From NCBI GenBank assembly GCA_009781075.1, contig WQYU01000011.1, forward strand, positions 1 to 33,109: DNA of 33,109 nt, read 5' to 3'. Made by a program: the position numbers and the translations under genes. The notes below the pieces were generated by a model. The model made no database searches. It was given only the letters and a program-made list of their open reading frames with translations, and had not been told where the DNA came from. Origin of the DNA: Paludibacter sp. GTDB lineage: Bacteria; Bacteroidota; Bacteroidia; Bacteroidales; Paludibacteraceae. Shown here in pieces: positions 1-7,420 of this stretch (within the stretch, counting starts at the first letter, position 1; every line of letters starts with the position of its first letter).

Positions 1-262
1 ACATTAATGTGTTCGGGTCTCTGTCGTCAATGTTACCCTTTGTTAGACAGAAAGATAGCAATTCGCCTTTGTCGTTGCAAATAAAATGAAAGAGTAACAG
101 AATTGTAATGATTTCGCTTTGAGACATTTCGTAAGGTCGATTACGGTGGTATTTTCCGTCTGTTGTTGGTAATTTTGGCATTTTTGCTGTTTCGGCATCA
201 AAATATTTATAGAAATCGTCAGCAATACAAAAAATTTCAGTAATTTTGTCAAGGGTTAGCAT
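1..262 (-). pseudogene. IS982-family transposase, internally deleted, partial at the left edge
   Basis: The reading frame is open from the ATG at 262 to the window edge. Its first ~62 residues begin MLTLDKITEIFCI and include MSQSEIITILLLFH, which is the N-terminus typical of Bacteroidota IS982 transposases. It then passes directly into FICNDKGELLSF and GNIDDRDP, which in full-length members lies after the first catalytic Asp, in the GFKLH-(I/A)CNDKGE region. The intervening residues, which should hold the first catalytic Asp, are missing, yet the frame is kept. The fusion point falls at an FHF/LHF-like sequence, so a short-homology deletion is plausible. The protein should be inactive as a transposase. 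Placement of the deletion relies on remembered family sequence rather than an alignment. Confidence 0.68.
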
Positions 263-299
263 AGCTGAAAATATTGTTTAATTATTTGATTTTCAACTA

Positions 300-330
300 C
301 AAAGGTAGTAAAATTATTTCAATTATGCAA
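300..330 (-). promoter_or_regulatory. Bacteroidota-type promoter of the IS982 transposase
   Basis: On the minus strand a TTG (328-330) is followed after 20 bases by TACCTTTG (300-307). This is a close match to the Bacteroidota sigma-ABfr consensus of TTG near -33 and TAnnTTTG near -7. It lies just inside the terminal repeat and about 38 bases before the transposase ATG, as expected for an IS promoter. Confidence 0.6.
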
Positions 331-346
331 CCCCTTTTTTATAATT

Positions 347-364
347 CTTATCCAAAACTCAGGT
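347..364. repeat. Terminal inverted repeat of the IS982-family element
   Basis: The sequence CTTATCCAAAACTCAGGT forms the outer end of the IS. The same sequence occurs in both orientations at the ends of the element at 19745-19959, where it forms a 17-base perfect inverted repeat. That shared end defines the boundary here. Confidence 0.65.
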
Positions 365-386
365 TAATATTTAAACTCTAAGTAAT

Positions 387-1214
387 ATGAAATCGGAAGA
401 AATCAAGACGTTATTTGCACAATTCGAGCAAGCATCAGCCGAATTTGAAGGCATAGAGTGCTGGAGTGCAAGAGAATTACAAAATTTATTGGGGTATTCC
501 AAATGGGAAAATTTCTCCAAAGTAATTGAAAAAGCCAAAGAATCCTGCCATAATGCAGGGGAGAAAGTTGCTTACCATTTTCCTGACGTCAGGAAAATGG
601 TCGAGATAGGTTCTGGTGCTGAAAAAGAGATAAATGACATCCTTCTTACACGCTATGCCTGCTATTTGATTGCACAAAACGGCGACAGCAGAAAAGAACA
701 AATCGCTTTTGCTCAGAACTATTTTGCTGTGCAAACCAGACGAGCAGAAATTATTGAGCAACGTATTTTGGATTATGAACGTGTAAAAGCCCGTGCCAAA
801 TTAGCAGAGACAGAGAAACATTTGTCAGGAATTTTGTACGAAAGACACGTAAACGATAAAGATTTCGCCATTATTCGTTCCAAAGGCGACCAAGCCCTGT
901 TTATGCTGAGTACGTCAATGTTGAAGCGAAAATTGGGTGTTCCTGATAATCGTCCAGTTGCTGATTTTTTACCCACTATAAATATCAAGGCTAAAGATTT
1001 GGCGGCAGAAATGACATCGGTCAATGTACAGGCAAAAGATTTGCAGGGAGTAAAGCCTATAGAAACTGAACATGTTGATAACAATTCGGCGGTGAGAAAA
1101 ATGTTGTTGGAACGAGGCATTGTTCCGGAACAATTACCGCCCGCCGATGACATCAAAAAAGTAGAACGTAAATTAAAAAGCGACGAAAAAAAGGCGTTAA
1201 AAACAAAGAATTAA
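387..1214 (+). CDS. dinD: DinD family protein (DNA-damage-inducible protein D)
   Basis: This is a 275-residue protein, the same size as Escherichia coli DinD. Seen: the N-terminal WSARELQNLLGYSKWENF block typical of DinD and BRO-N-like domains, then VRKMVEIGSGAEKEINDILLT, RYACYLIAQNGDSRKEQI and FAQNYFAVQTRR, and a Lys-rich tail. Known for the family: E. coli DinD is SOS-induced and antagonises RecA filaments, while many homologues are carried on mobile DNA without a known role. The ATG at 387 is the first start in frame and sits 22 bases after the IS end. Any native promoter upstream has therefore been displaced, and no TAnnTTTG box is visible between the IS end and the gene. The AP2 gene follows after 56 bases on the same strand and may be co-transcribed. 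Confidence 0.88.
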   Translation: MKSEEIKTLFAQFEQASAEFEGIECWSARELQNLLGYSKWENFSKVIEKAKESCHNAGEKVAYHFPDVRKMVEIGSGAEKEINDILLTRYACYLIAQNGDSRKEQIAFAQNYFAVQTRRAEIIEQRILDYERVKARAKLAETEKHLSGILYERHVNDKDFAIIRSKGDQALFMLSTSMLKRKLGVPDNRPVADFLPTINIKAKDLAAEMTSVNVQAKDLQGVKPIETEHVDNNSAVRKMLLERGIVPEQLPPADDIKKVERKLKSDEKKALKTKN

Positions 1215-1270
1215 AAATAACGAAATTATGCATAACCGTAAGTGAAACCTACAAAAAAAATTGTAAAAAA

Positions 1271-2752
1271 ATGAAGGAATTAAAAACAATTCGCGGAGAT
1301 AAATTTTTAGTTGATGATGAGGATTACGAAAAAGCAGCACAATACAGGTGGACATTAATTACTTGTAAAGGAAGGCGCAAAGTAGTTACGTATCATAAGT
1401 TCACAGATAACCCGGGCAAAAGTTTTATTACATACAAAAGTTTGATATTGGGTCTTGATTTAAAGTGGACAATGCATAAAAATGACAACCCTTTAGATTT
1501 GAGAAAAGAGAACATATTGGTATTTAAGACTCGGGGAGAATGTACCGGCGCTATAAATTCAAAATATAGAAAAGGTAAAGGGTTTAATCCTAATCTATCA
1601 AAGTCGATGCAGCGCGTAACCAGACATTCTAAAAAATCCAACTATTACGGTCTGCATTATGTGCCGAATACACTGCGTCCATGGGTTTCTACCATAACAT
1701 ACATGAAGAAACTTAAGTGTTTGGGGCGTTTTTCCCAAGATGAACACGCTGCAATGGCTTATGACCAAGCCGCATTGGAAATTTATGGTGCAGACGCAAA
1801 ACGAAATTTTCCTGATTTAACGATGGAAGAACTTACCGAACGGTTGAATAAAATCAAATTGGACAACAAACTCCTTTCTCAAATAAATAAATCAAAAAAA
1901 ACGCAAGGGAGAAAGTTGCCCAATGTAACAAAAACCTCCCAGTATATTGGCATTTTTTATATTAAGCGGAATGGAAAAAAGAATTGGGGAGCAAATATAG
2001 GTTATCATCGAAAACATTACTCCTTAGGCACTTTTTATACTGAAGAAGCCGCAGCATACGCCTATGATATAAAAGTCATTGAACTGTATGGGGCAGAGGC
2101 AAGAAGAAATTTTCCTGATTTAACATTGGAAGGACTGGTCGAAAAGTTGGCTAAAATCAAATCCTTGTATCCGGAAGACAAACATGGTACTTTTTCTGAC
2201 GGAAGGACGGATAAAAAACTGAAAAGTTCCAAATACTTGGGCGTTTGTTTAGATAAAACTGTTGCTTCTCATGCTAGAAAATGGTTTGCTCACATCAGTT
2301 ATAAGGGGAAAAAATATCGTTTAGGCTATTTTTATTTTGAGGAAGATGCAGCACGTGCATACGACAAAAAGGCAATTGAACTATATGGTGAAAATATAAA
2401 GAGAAATTTTCCCGATTCAACATTGGAAGAACTGACGGAAAGATTAGATTTAATTGCATTGGACGCTGACGATTTATCTGAAATCAGGTCAAATACTATG
2501 CAAGGCAGACCTGGAAATATAGAAAGCAAAACATCTCAATATGTTGGCGTTTGGTACAATAAAAATAGTACATCTGGCAGAGCATGGGTAGCGACAATAT
2601 CGCGTCATGGCAATCGATACAATTTAGGCGTTTTTTATGCCGAAGAAGATGCCGCAAAAGCATACGATAAAAAAGCGATTGAACTATACGGGGAAAAAGC
2701 AAAACTAAACTTTCCGCAAGAAAATGAACTAAAAAACAAAACAATAGAATAA
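1271..2752 (+). CDS. HNH-like N-terminus with four tandem AP2 domains
   Basis: This 493-residue protein is built from repeats. The N-terminus (about 1-95) resembles HNH homing-endonuclease leaders, with VDDEDYEKAAQYRWTL and then MHKNDNPLDLRKENIL (H69, N71, D76, R78, N81). The usual first His or Asp of the HNH core is Met, so catalysis is uncertain. Four AP2 DNA-binding domains follow at about 121-181, 221-282, 318-381 and 420-482. Each has a Y(I/L/V)G(I/V/L) start, an LGxF strand, an AAxAYD helix, an E(I/L)YG turn and an NFP end. The first three are each followed by a near-identical linker helix such as TLEELTERL, giving a unit of about 100 residues. Bacterial AP2 proteins usually carry one or two domains. 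It may be a homing-type nuclease, a domesticated DNA-binding protein, or a regulator acting with dinD. Confidence 0.8.
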   Translation: MKELKTIRGDKFLVDDEDYEKAAQYRWTLITCKGRRKVVTYHKFTDNPGKSFITYKSLILGLDLKWTMHKNDNPLDLRKENILVFKTRGECTGAINSKYRKGKGFNPNLSKSMQRVTRHSKKSNYYGLHYVPNTLRPWVSTITYMKKLKCLGRFSQDEHAAMAYDQAALEIYGADAKRNFPDLTMEELTERLNKIKLDNKLLSQINKSKKTQGRKLPNVTKTSQYIGIFYIKRNGKKNWGANIGYHRKHYSLGTFYTEEAAAYAYDIKVIELYGAEARRNFPDLTLEGLVEKLAKIKSLYPEDKHGTFSDGRTDKKLKSSKYLGVCLDKTVASHARKWFAHISYKGKKYRLGYFYFEEDAARAYDKKAIELYGENIKRNFPDSTLEELTERLDLIALDADDLSEIRSNTMQGRPGNIESKTSQYVGVWYNKNSTSGRAWVATISRHGNRYNLGVFYAEEDAAKAYDKKAIELYGEKAKLNFPQENELKNKTIE

Positions 2753-3072
2753 ATATATGGACAAAAAGAATATTAATTTCCGCCTTCGCTTTATTCCCTT
2801 CTCCTGTGGAGATAGGCAAGGGGCGGTTCTTCCTCCGAATAGGCTGAAATCTACGATTTATTTTAAATTATAAAAAAATAATATAAAAAAAATTCAATAA
2901 TTTTGCAGGAAATTTGATATTGTTAATTTAGTATATTTTTATATATAATTTGAGAAGATAAAGTGTTGATTTTCAAAGATATTTTTTTGTAAAATATACG
3001 CCAAATTAACAAAACCAAAAAACAATCTACGATTGATTTTAAAATATAAAAAAAATTAGATTTATAAATAAC
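2753..3072. other. AT-rich intergenic region with a direct repeat
   Basis: No coding region is supported here. Two copies of a 30-base sequence beginning AATCTACGATT lie at 2848-2877 and 3024-3053 and differ at two positions. A TAATTTTG box at 2898-2905 could be the -7 element of a promoter reading into the threonine dehydrogenase gene, but it has no good TTG at -33 and would give a leader of about 160 bases. Confidence 0.5.
2848..3053. repeat. Pair of 30-base direct repeats
   Basis: The copies at 2848-2877 and 3024-3053 begin AATCTACGATT and continue into an A/T tract ending in a run of A. They differ at two bases and start 176 bases apart. The second copy ends 19 bases before the tdh start codon. 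They could be paired binding sites upstream of tdh or the scar of an insertion. Confidence 0.6.
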
Positions 3073-4095
3073 ATGAAAGCATTAGTAAAAAAAATTGCAC
3101 AAAAAGGCATCTGGCTCGAAGATGTTCCAACTCCGGAAATTGGGGTAAATGATGTTTTGATAAAAATTAAAAAAAATGCAATTTGCGGAACCGATTTGCA
3201 TATTTACCAATGGAACGAATGGGCGCAACGCACAATAAAAGTGCCTATGACTATCGGACACGAATATGTCGGCGAGATTGTTGATATGGGTTCCGGTGTT
3301 GTAAATTTCAAAATCGGCGAGTGCGTAACAGGCGAAGGACATATCGCTTGCGGACATTGCCGTAATTGCCGGCGCGGGAAACTCCATGTTTGCGAAAATT
3401 CTATCGGCGTGGGCGTAAATCGCAATGGAGCAATGGCTGAATACCTTTCGTTGCCGCAGCAAAACGTTGTTCGCCTCGATGAGCGAATCACTGATGATAT
3501 GGCGGCAATAATGGACCCTTTCGGAAATGCTGCGCATACTGCGCTTTCGTTTCCACTTTTGGGCGAGGATGTGCTTATTACAGGCGCAGGGCTGATTGGC
3601 TCAATGGCAACAGCAATTTGTCGTTTTGCAGGGGCGCGCTATATTGTTGTCAGCGATTTGAACGATTATCGACTCAAAATTGCAAAAGAAATGGGCGCAG
3701 ACCTCACAATCAATCCTACACGAGGAGAAACAGTTGCCGATGCGATGAAAAAACTCAATATGCGCGGCTTTGATATTGGACTGGAAATGAGCGGTTCACC
3801 GCAGGCATTCAACGAAATGCTTGAAAATATGTACAACGGCTCAAAAATTGCACTTTTGGGACTTTTGCCGGAAGGAACAGGCATTAATTGGGACAAAGTG
3901 ATTTTTAAAGCGCTCACACTCAAAGGAATTTACGGACGCCAAATGTGGGAGACCTGGTACCAAATGGAGCAAATGCTTATTAGGGGTATAAATCTCAAAC
4001 CTATTCTCACTCATCGTTTTCCAATAGATGATTTTCAAAAAGGATTTGAAATTATGGAAAGCGGGCAGTGTGGTAAGGTTTTATTGGAATGGTAA
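3073..4095 (+). CDS. tdh: L-threonine 3-dehydrogenase
   Basis: This is a zinc-dependent medium-chain dehydrogenase that oxidises L-threonine to 2-amino-3-ketobutyrate with NAD+. At 340 residues it has the usual family length. Seen: catalytic-zinc ligands C38 and H63-E64 (GHE), the ICGTDLHIY motif with T40 and H43, structural-zinc cysteines C93, C96, C99 and C107, and the nucleotide-binding GAGLIG at 171-176. ICGTDLHIY and the tail YGRQMWETW support Tdh over other members of the superfamily. The partner ligase gene kbl is not adjacent, so 2-amino-3-ketobutyrate would be cleaved by an enzyme encoded elsewhere. The gene stands alone and converges on the rhodanese gene through a shared hairpin terminator. 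Confidence 0.93.
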   Translation: MKALVKKIAQKGIWLEDVPTPEIGVNDVLIKIKKNAICGTDLHIYQWNEWAQRTIKVPMTIGHEYVGEIVDMGSGVVNFKIGECVTGEGHIACGHCRNCRRGKLHVCENSIGVGVNRNGAMAEYLSLPQQNVVRLDERITDDMAAIMDPFGNAAHTALSFPLLGEDVLITGAGLIGSMATAICRFAGARYIVVSDLNDYRLKIAKEMGADLTINPTRGETVADAMKKLNMRGFDIGLEMSGSPQAFNEMLENMYNGSKIALLGLLPEGTGINWDKVIFKALTLKGIYGRQMWETWYQMEQMLIRGINLKPILTHRFPIDDFQKGFEIMESGQCGKVLLEW

Positions 4096-4101
4096 AACAA
4101 G

Positions 4102-4128
4102 GGAGAGCATTTATTTGCTCTCCTTTTT
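4102..4128. terminator. Rho-independent terminator after tdh, overlapping the rhodanese 3' end
   Basis: The stem GGAGAGCA (4102-4109) pairs with TGCTCTCC (4116-4123) across a six-base loop and is followed by TTTTT on the plus strand. The minus-strand rhodanese gene ends inside it, with its stop codon at 4111-4113. One arm of the hairpin therefore encodes that protein's last residues. Confidence 0.82.
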
Positions 4129-4473
4129 CATTTTATCATCAAGAGATTGCCAGCCGCCGCCGTTGAAAACATTTTTAAATCCTAAACCTTCTAAAATTGC
4201 TTTTGCTTTTCCGCTGCGCACACCACTTCTACAGACAGTGATAATGCTTTGATAATCTCGCAATTGTTCATTTTGCACAGCAATTACATCAAGGGGAATA
4301 TTGATTGACTTTTCAATATGTCCGGTTGCAAATTCCTCCGGAGTTCGTACATCAACAATGACCGTAGAATCGCTCAAGGCAATTTGTTCCAAAGGTTTGG
4401 TCTCTGTTTTTGTTTGAGTGCTGCACGCTGCAGAAATCATAATTGTAATCGTAAAAAAAATTATTTTATTCAT
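4111..4473 (-). CDS. Single-domain rhodanese, predicted lipoprotein
   Basis: A 120-residue protein with a type II signal peptide and lipobox ISAAC (lipidated Cys 17), so it should sit on a membrane facing the periplasm. The rest is one rhodanese domain: VIVDVRTPEEFATGHI (CH2A-type motif) and then the catalytic loop VCRSGVRS with C81. This domain family transfers sulfane sulfur or acts as a redox thiol. The physiological donor and acceptor are unknown. The last Lys-rich residues are encoded by the tdh terminator hairpin. The gene is on the strand opposite tdh, followed upstream by the DUF3795 gene. No clear TAnnTTTG promoter was found directly before it. Confidence 0.87.
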   Translation of the reverse strand: MNKIIFFTITIMISAACSTQTKTETKPLEQIALSDSTVIVDVRTPEEFATGHIEKSINIPLDVIAVQNEQLRDYQSIITVCRSGVRSGKAKAILEGLGFKNVFNGGGWQSLDDKMKKESK

Positions 4474-4524
4474 TTTTAAAAATTTTTAAATTGTTGAAAT
4501 TCAAACATTAACTTCTGAGTTTAA

Positions 4525-4824
4525 TTAGTAATTCCTCAAAAACTTGTATCCACTCATTAGATTTCTGTGAGAAAGTAGAGCAAAAAACTCAAAATATTTG
4601 TCCTTGTAAATTAATGCTCTTTCTCCGAACTTACTGCCTATTATGTCTAACATATGAAAAGATGTTCGCTCATGCAACACGGGAAGCAATTCATTCCAAA
4701 CTTTATCAATTTGTTCACTTTCAATGTATTGAATACAATTGAAAGCAACAAGTAATGCATCACTTTTTTCATTATTGAAGAAGGTTTTCCTTTGCGCCGG
4801 GTACATTCTGAAGCAAAAAACCAA
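4525..4824 (-). CDS. Unrecognised 99-residue reading frame, possibly a gene remnant
   Basis: This frame overlaps the last 53 bases of the DUF3795 gene in another frame and continues for about 250 bases beyond it. Its distal part is protein-like: an amphipathic helical run including SEQIDKVWNELLPVL and IIGSKFGERALIYKDKYFEF. The first ~17 residues come from the overlap with DUF3795 and do not look natural. It may be a translationally coupled small gene or the C-terminal remnant of a helical-repeat protein. No family could be named. Confidence 0.28.
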   Translation of the reverse strand: MVFCFRMYPAQRKTFFNNEKSDALLVAFNCIQYIESEQIDKVWNELLPVLHERTSFHMLDIIGSKFGERALIYKDKYFEFFALLSHRNLMSGYKFLRNY

Positions 4825-5110
4825 CTATTTGACAATTTTCTAACTCAACACAATCTCCGCAAGTGTTAAACCCTTTATTATAAACGCATTTGCGAATTTC
4901 GCAATCGCTGCAATGTTCAAATTTTACTCCATCTGTACGGCAACCCATACAATTTATGGTTTCTGCTGTGATATTTGGAGAATTGTACATTACACTCCAC
5001 TTTTGGGCGGTTTTTTCTCTTAATTCATTGTCATTATTGACAGTAGCTATGCGGGCATCGCAATATTCGCAATCTATTCCGCAACATGCAATTAACTGTT
5101 TCATTTTCAA
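4772..5110 (-). CDS. DUF3795 family Cys-rich protein
   Basis: A 112-residue cytoplasmic protein starting MKMKQLIACCGIDCEYCDA. The IACCGxDCxxC opening, the central NCMGCRTDG and the HCSDCEIRKC cluster match DUF3795, a short family with many paired cysteines that probably binds a metal. Further pairs occur at TCGDCVELENC. The tail LLQNVPGAKENL also fits the family, so the protein looks complete. No biochemical function is established. A TAACTTTG box on the minus strand at 5170-5177, about 60 bases upstream, is a reasonable promoter. The gene may be the first of a short run with the frame at 4525-4824. Confidence 0.8.
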   Translation of the reverse strand: MKMKQLIACCGIDCEYCDARIATVNNDNELREKTAQKWSVMYNSPNITAETINCMGCRTDGVKFEHCSDCEIRKCVYNKGFNTCGDCVELENCQIVGFLLQNVPGAKENLLQ

Positions 5111-5169
5111 TTTCTTTTTAATTTATTTATATTAATAATTACCATTTGTCCTAATTTGTATTCATACTG

Positions 5170-5177
5170 CAAAGTTA
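5170..5177 (-). promoter_or_regulatory. Predicted -7 box for the DUF3795 gene
   Basis: TAACTTTG on the minus strand fits the Bacteroidota -7 consensus TAnnTTTG and lies about 60 bases before the ATG at 5110. The -33 region is only a weak match (TGTGT). Confidence 0.4.
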
Positions 5178-5728
5178 GCATTAAATTATCAGATTACACA
5201 CGAACGCATAAAAATCACATGGGTATTGTATCCGATTCCTTGTAAAACATTGACCAATTGCCTTATCTTTGCCATTATCTGTTTCAGTGGACTTCCAAAC
5301 TCGAAGTTTAATCATTTTTCATAGAGGTCAATTATTCTGACACAAAAGTAATCATTTTTTTTGATTATAGCTAAAGGCGGATATCTTTATGATAGCATTA
5401 CAATTCCGTTTGCGAAGTGACCAATGTTACTTGCCTTCAATAAGGCATAAAGCACACAAACATTGTTGTGTTGAGTTAATGTTTTTCCTGAAAAAAAAAG
5501 AACCAAACTCGCAGGGAAAAATGGCATAATAAAAATGTATTAAGCAGAGCATAACAAATTTTCGGATGCAATCATAGTTGGTTGCCTGTTATTTTTTTGT
5601 GTTTTTTCCTTATCACAACAAAGTGGATAATGCTTACTTAGAATTTCCATTTGTTTTTGAAAATTGAAATTTATAGTAGAAAAGTATAAAATTTTTATTA
5701 AGTATTTATTTTTTCAATTTTAAAATAG

Positions 5729-5736
5729 TACTTTTG
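5729..5736 (+). promoter_or_regulatory. Predicted -7 box for the ETF-QO gene
   Basis: TACTTTTG matches TAnnTTTG and lies 26 bases before the ATG at 5762. No TTG is present at the expected -33 distance, so this is a partial match. Confidence 0.4.
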
Positions 5737-5761
5737 CAAATGAATTTTTTTTGAATATTTT

Positions 5762-7420
5762 ATGAAGGATATGAAAAATACAAACACCGTCAAAACAGAC
5801 GTTTTAATTATCGGCGGCGGACCGTCGGGGCTTGCTGCTGCAATCAGATTAGCAGATTTACTTAATACAAAAGGCTTGAAAAAAGATATTATGCTCGTTG
5901 ACAAAGGTGAGTCAATCGGAAGTCACATTTTATCCGGTGCGATAGTTAAATCTCAGGTTTTCAGCGAATTACTTCCTGAAGTTAAATTTGAAGAAATTCC
6001 TTTCGACAACAAAGTTACCATTGATGCAATGTATATGCTCAATGAAAAAGGCGGTTTCAAAATGCCTTTCCACCCGCCTCATATGAGCAACAAAGGCAAT
6101 TATACTGCCTCGCTGAGCGAAATTTGCAGATTTTTGGCAACAAAAGCAATAGAAAAAGGCGTGCAAATTTACAGCGGCTTTGCAATGAGCGAGATATTGT
6201 ACGACGATAAAGGGCAGGTCTGCGGAGCAAAATGTATTGATACCGGCGTTGACCATCATGGTAATCGGCTCGAAAACTTTGTAGAAGGTACTTCTGTTGA
6301 GGCGACATTAACAATTTTCGCAGAAGGAACACGTGGCAGTTTGGCAAAAAAATTAATAGAAAAATTTGAATTGCAACACAATAAAAATCCTCAAATATAT
6401 TCTCTCGGCTGCAAAGAAACATGGAGTGTACCCGAAGGAACAATTAAAGCGGGCGAGGTATATCATACAATGGGTTTCCCTGCTACGCAATGGAACGTGT
6501 TTGGAGGCGGTTTTATTTACGGATTGCAAGATAATAAAGTGGCTTTAGGGCTGGTGCTGGGGCTTGACGTTGCCGACCCAACTTTTGACACTTTCAAAGC
6601 ATTTCAAATATGGAAAAATCATCCGTTTGTTGCAAAATTTATTAAAAATGGAAAAATAATTGAAGCAGGGTCAAAAACGCTGCCTGAAGGCGGCTATTAT
6701 TCGCAACCAAAATTTTTTACCGACAATGCATTGATAGTTGGCGACTCTGCCGGTTTCCTTTCTATGCCGGCTTTGAAAGGAATTCATTTGGGAATTTATT
6801 CCGGAATGAAAGCAGCAGAAGCAGCAGCAGAAGCATTTGTACGTAATGATTTTTCTGCCAAAACGCTTGAGGTTTATGCCGATTTAGTTGAAAAAAGTGC
6901 CGTACATAAAGAGATGTATCCTGTACGCAATTTCCGTGCGGGTTTCCAAAAAGGGATGTTGGGTGGAATGTTTAACTTTGGCACTCAAATAATTACAGGC
7001 GGCGCAGGCTTCTTTGGAAAATTAAAAACAGAAGCCGACAACAAAGAAATTAAAACACTCGCAAATGCAAAACGACCTTTATTTAAGGAAAAGTATAAAG
7101 ATTTCGCCTGCCCTTGTGATAAAGTTACTGATGTTTATTATGCTTCGGTAAATCATGACGAGGAGCAAGTATCTCATTTACAAATAAATAACCTTGATTC
7201 ATACAACAAAATTAATATAGAAAAATACGATGCACCATGTCAATATTATTGTCCTGCAGAAGTTTATGAACTTCATACGGATAAAAGCGGACACAAAGAA
7301 TTGCGTATTCATTCTGAAAATTGCCTGCACTGCAAAACCTGCGATATAAAGGAACCTGCTGATGGAATTACTTGGAATGTCCCAAACGGCGGAAACGGAC
7401 CTAATTACAGGAATATGTAA
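5762..7420 (+). CDS. Electron transfer flavoprotein-quinone oxidoreductase (ETF-QO)
   Basis: A 552-residue FAD and 4Fe-4S protein that passes electrons from reduced electron-transfer flavoprotein to membrane quinone. Seen: the FAD-binding GGGPSG at 18-23, the middle region with GFLSMPALKGIHLGIYSG, and a C-terminal ferredoxin-like domain. The cluster cysteines are C497, C521, C524 and C527, in YYCPAEVYE and ENCLHCKTCDIKEP, with spacing close to the mitochondrial enzyme. Membrane association is by a buried hydrophobic surface rather than helices spanning the bilayer. The genes for ETF subunits are not in the window. A second ATG three codons in (5771) is possible. The role would be to connect fatty-acid, branched-chain or amino-acid oxidation to respiration. 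Confidence 0.92.
   Translation: MKDMKNTNTVKTDVLIIGGGPSGLAAAIRLADLLNTKGLKKDIMLVDKGESIGSHILSGAIVKSQVFSELLPEVKFEEIPFDNKVTIDAMYMLNEKGGFKMPFHPPHMSNKGNYTASLSEICRFLATKAIEKGVQIYSGFAMSEILYDDKGQVCGAKCIDTGVDHHGNRLENFVEGTSVEATLTIFAEGTRGSLAKKLIEKFELQHNKNPQIYSLGCKETWSVPEGTIKAGEVYHTMGFPATQWNVFGGGFIYGLQDNKVALGLVLGLDVADPTFDTFKAFQIWKNHPFVAKFIKNGKIIEAGSKTLPEGGYYSQPKFFTDNALIVGDSAGFLSMPALKGIHLGIYSGMKAAEAAAEAFVRNDFSAKTLEVYADLVEKSAVHKEMYPVRNFRAGFQKGMLGGMFNFGTQIITGGAGFFGKLKTEADNKEIKTLANAKRPLFKEKYKDFACPCDKVTDVYYASVNHDEEQVSHLQINNLDSYNKINIEKYDAPCQYYCPAEVYELHTDKSGHKELRIHSENCLHCKTCDIKEPADGITWNVPNGGNGPNYRNM

Larger units (their letters stand above)
1..364 (-). mobile_element. IS982-family insertion sequence, right end (runs off the left edge)
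   Basis: The element reads leftwards out of the window. It comprises an outer terminal repeat (347-364), a promoter (300-330) and a transposase reading frame from 262 downward. The family call rests on the transposase start and on the catalytic-region match. The right boundary is inferred from the terminal repeat CTTATCCAAAACTCAGGT, which recurs at both ends of the small element at 19745-19959. The left end and any target duplication lie outside the window. The boundary falls only 22 bases before the dinD start codon. Confidence 0.72.
5111..5761. other. 650-base intergenic region without a supported gene
   Basis: Stop codons interrupt every frame and no remnant was recognised. It does hold promoter-like boxes. 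TTG at 5240-5242 followed by TATCTTTG at 5264-5271 (plus strand, spacer 21) is a good match that drives nothing identifiable. TACTTTTG on the minus strand (5343-5350) also matches, as does TACTTTTG on the plus strand at 5729-5736 just before the ETF-QO gene. Confidence 0.5.

Noticed and set aside
486..761. Minus-strand 91-codon frame opposite dinD.
   Set aside because: It is antisense to a well-conserved gene, with no promoter or family features of its own.
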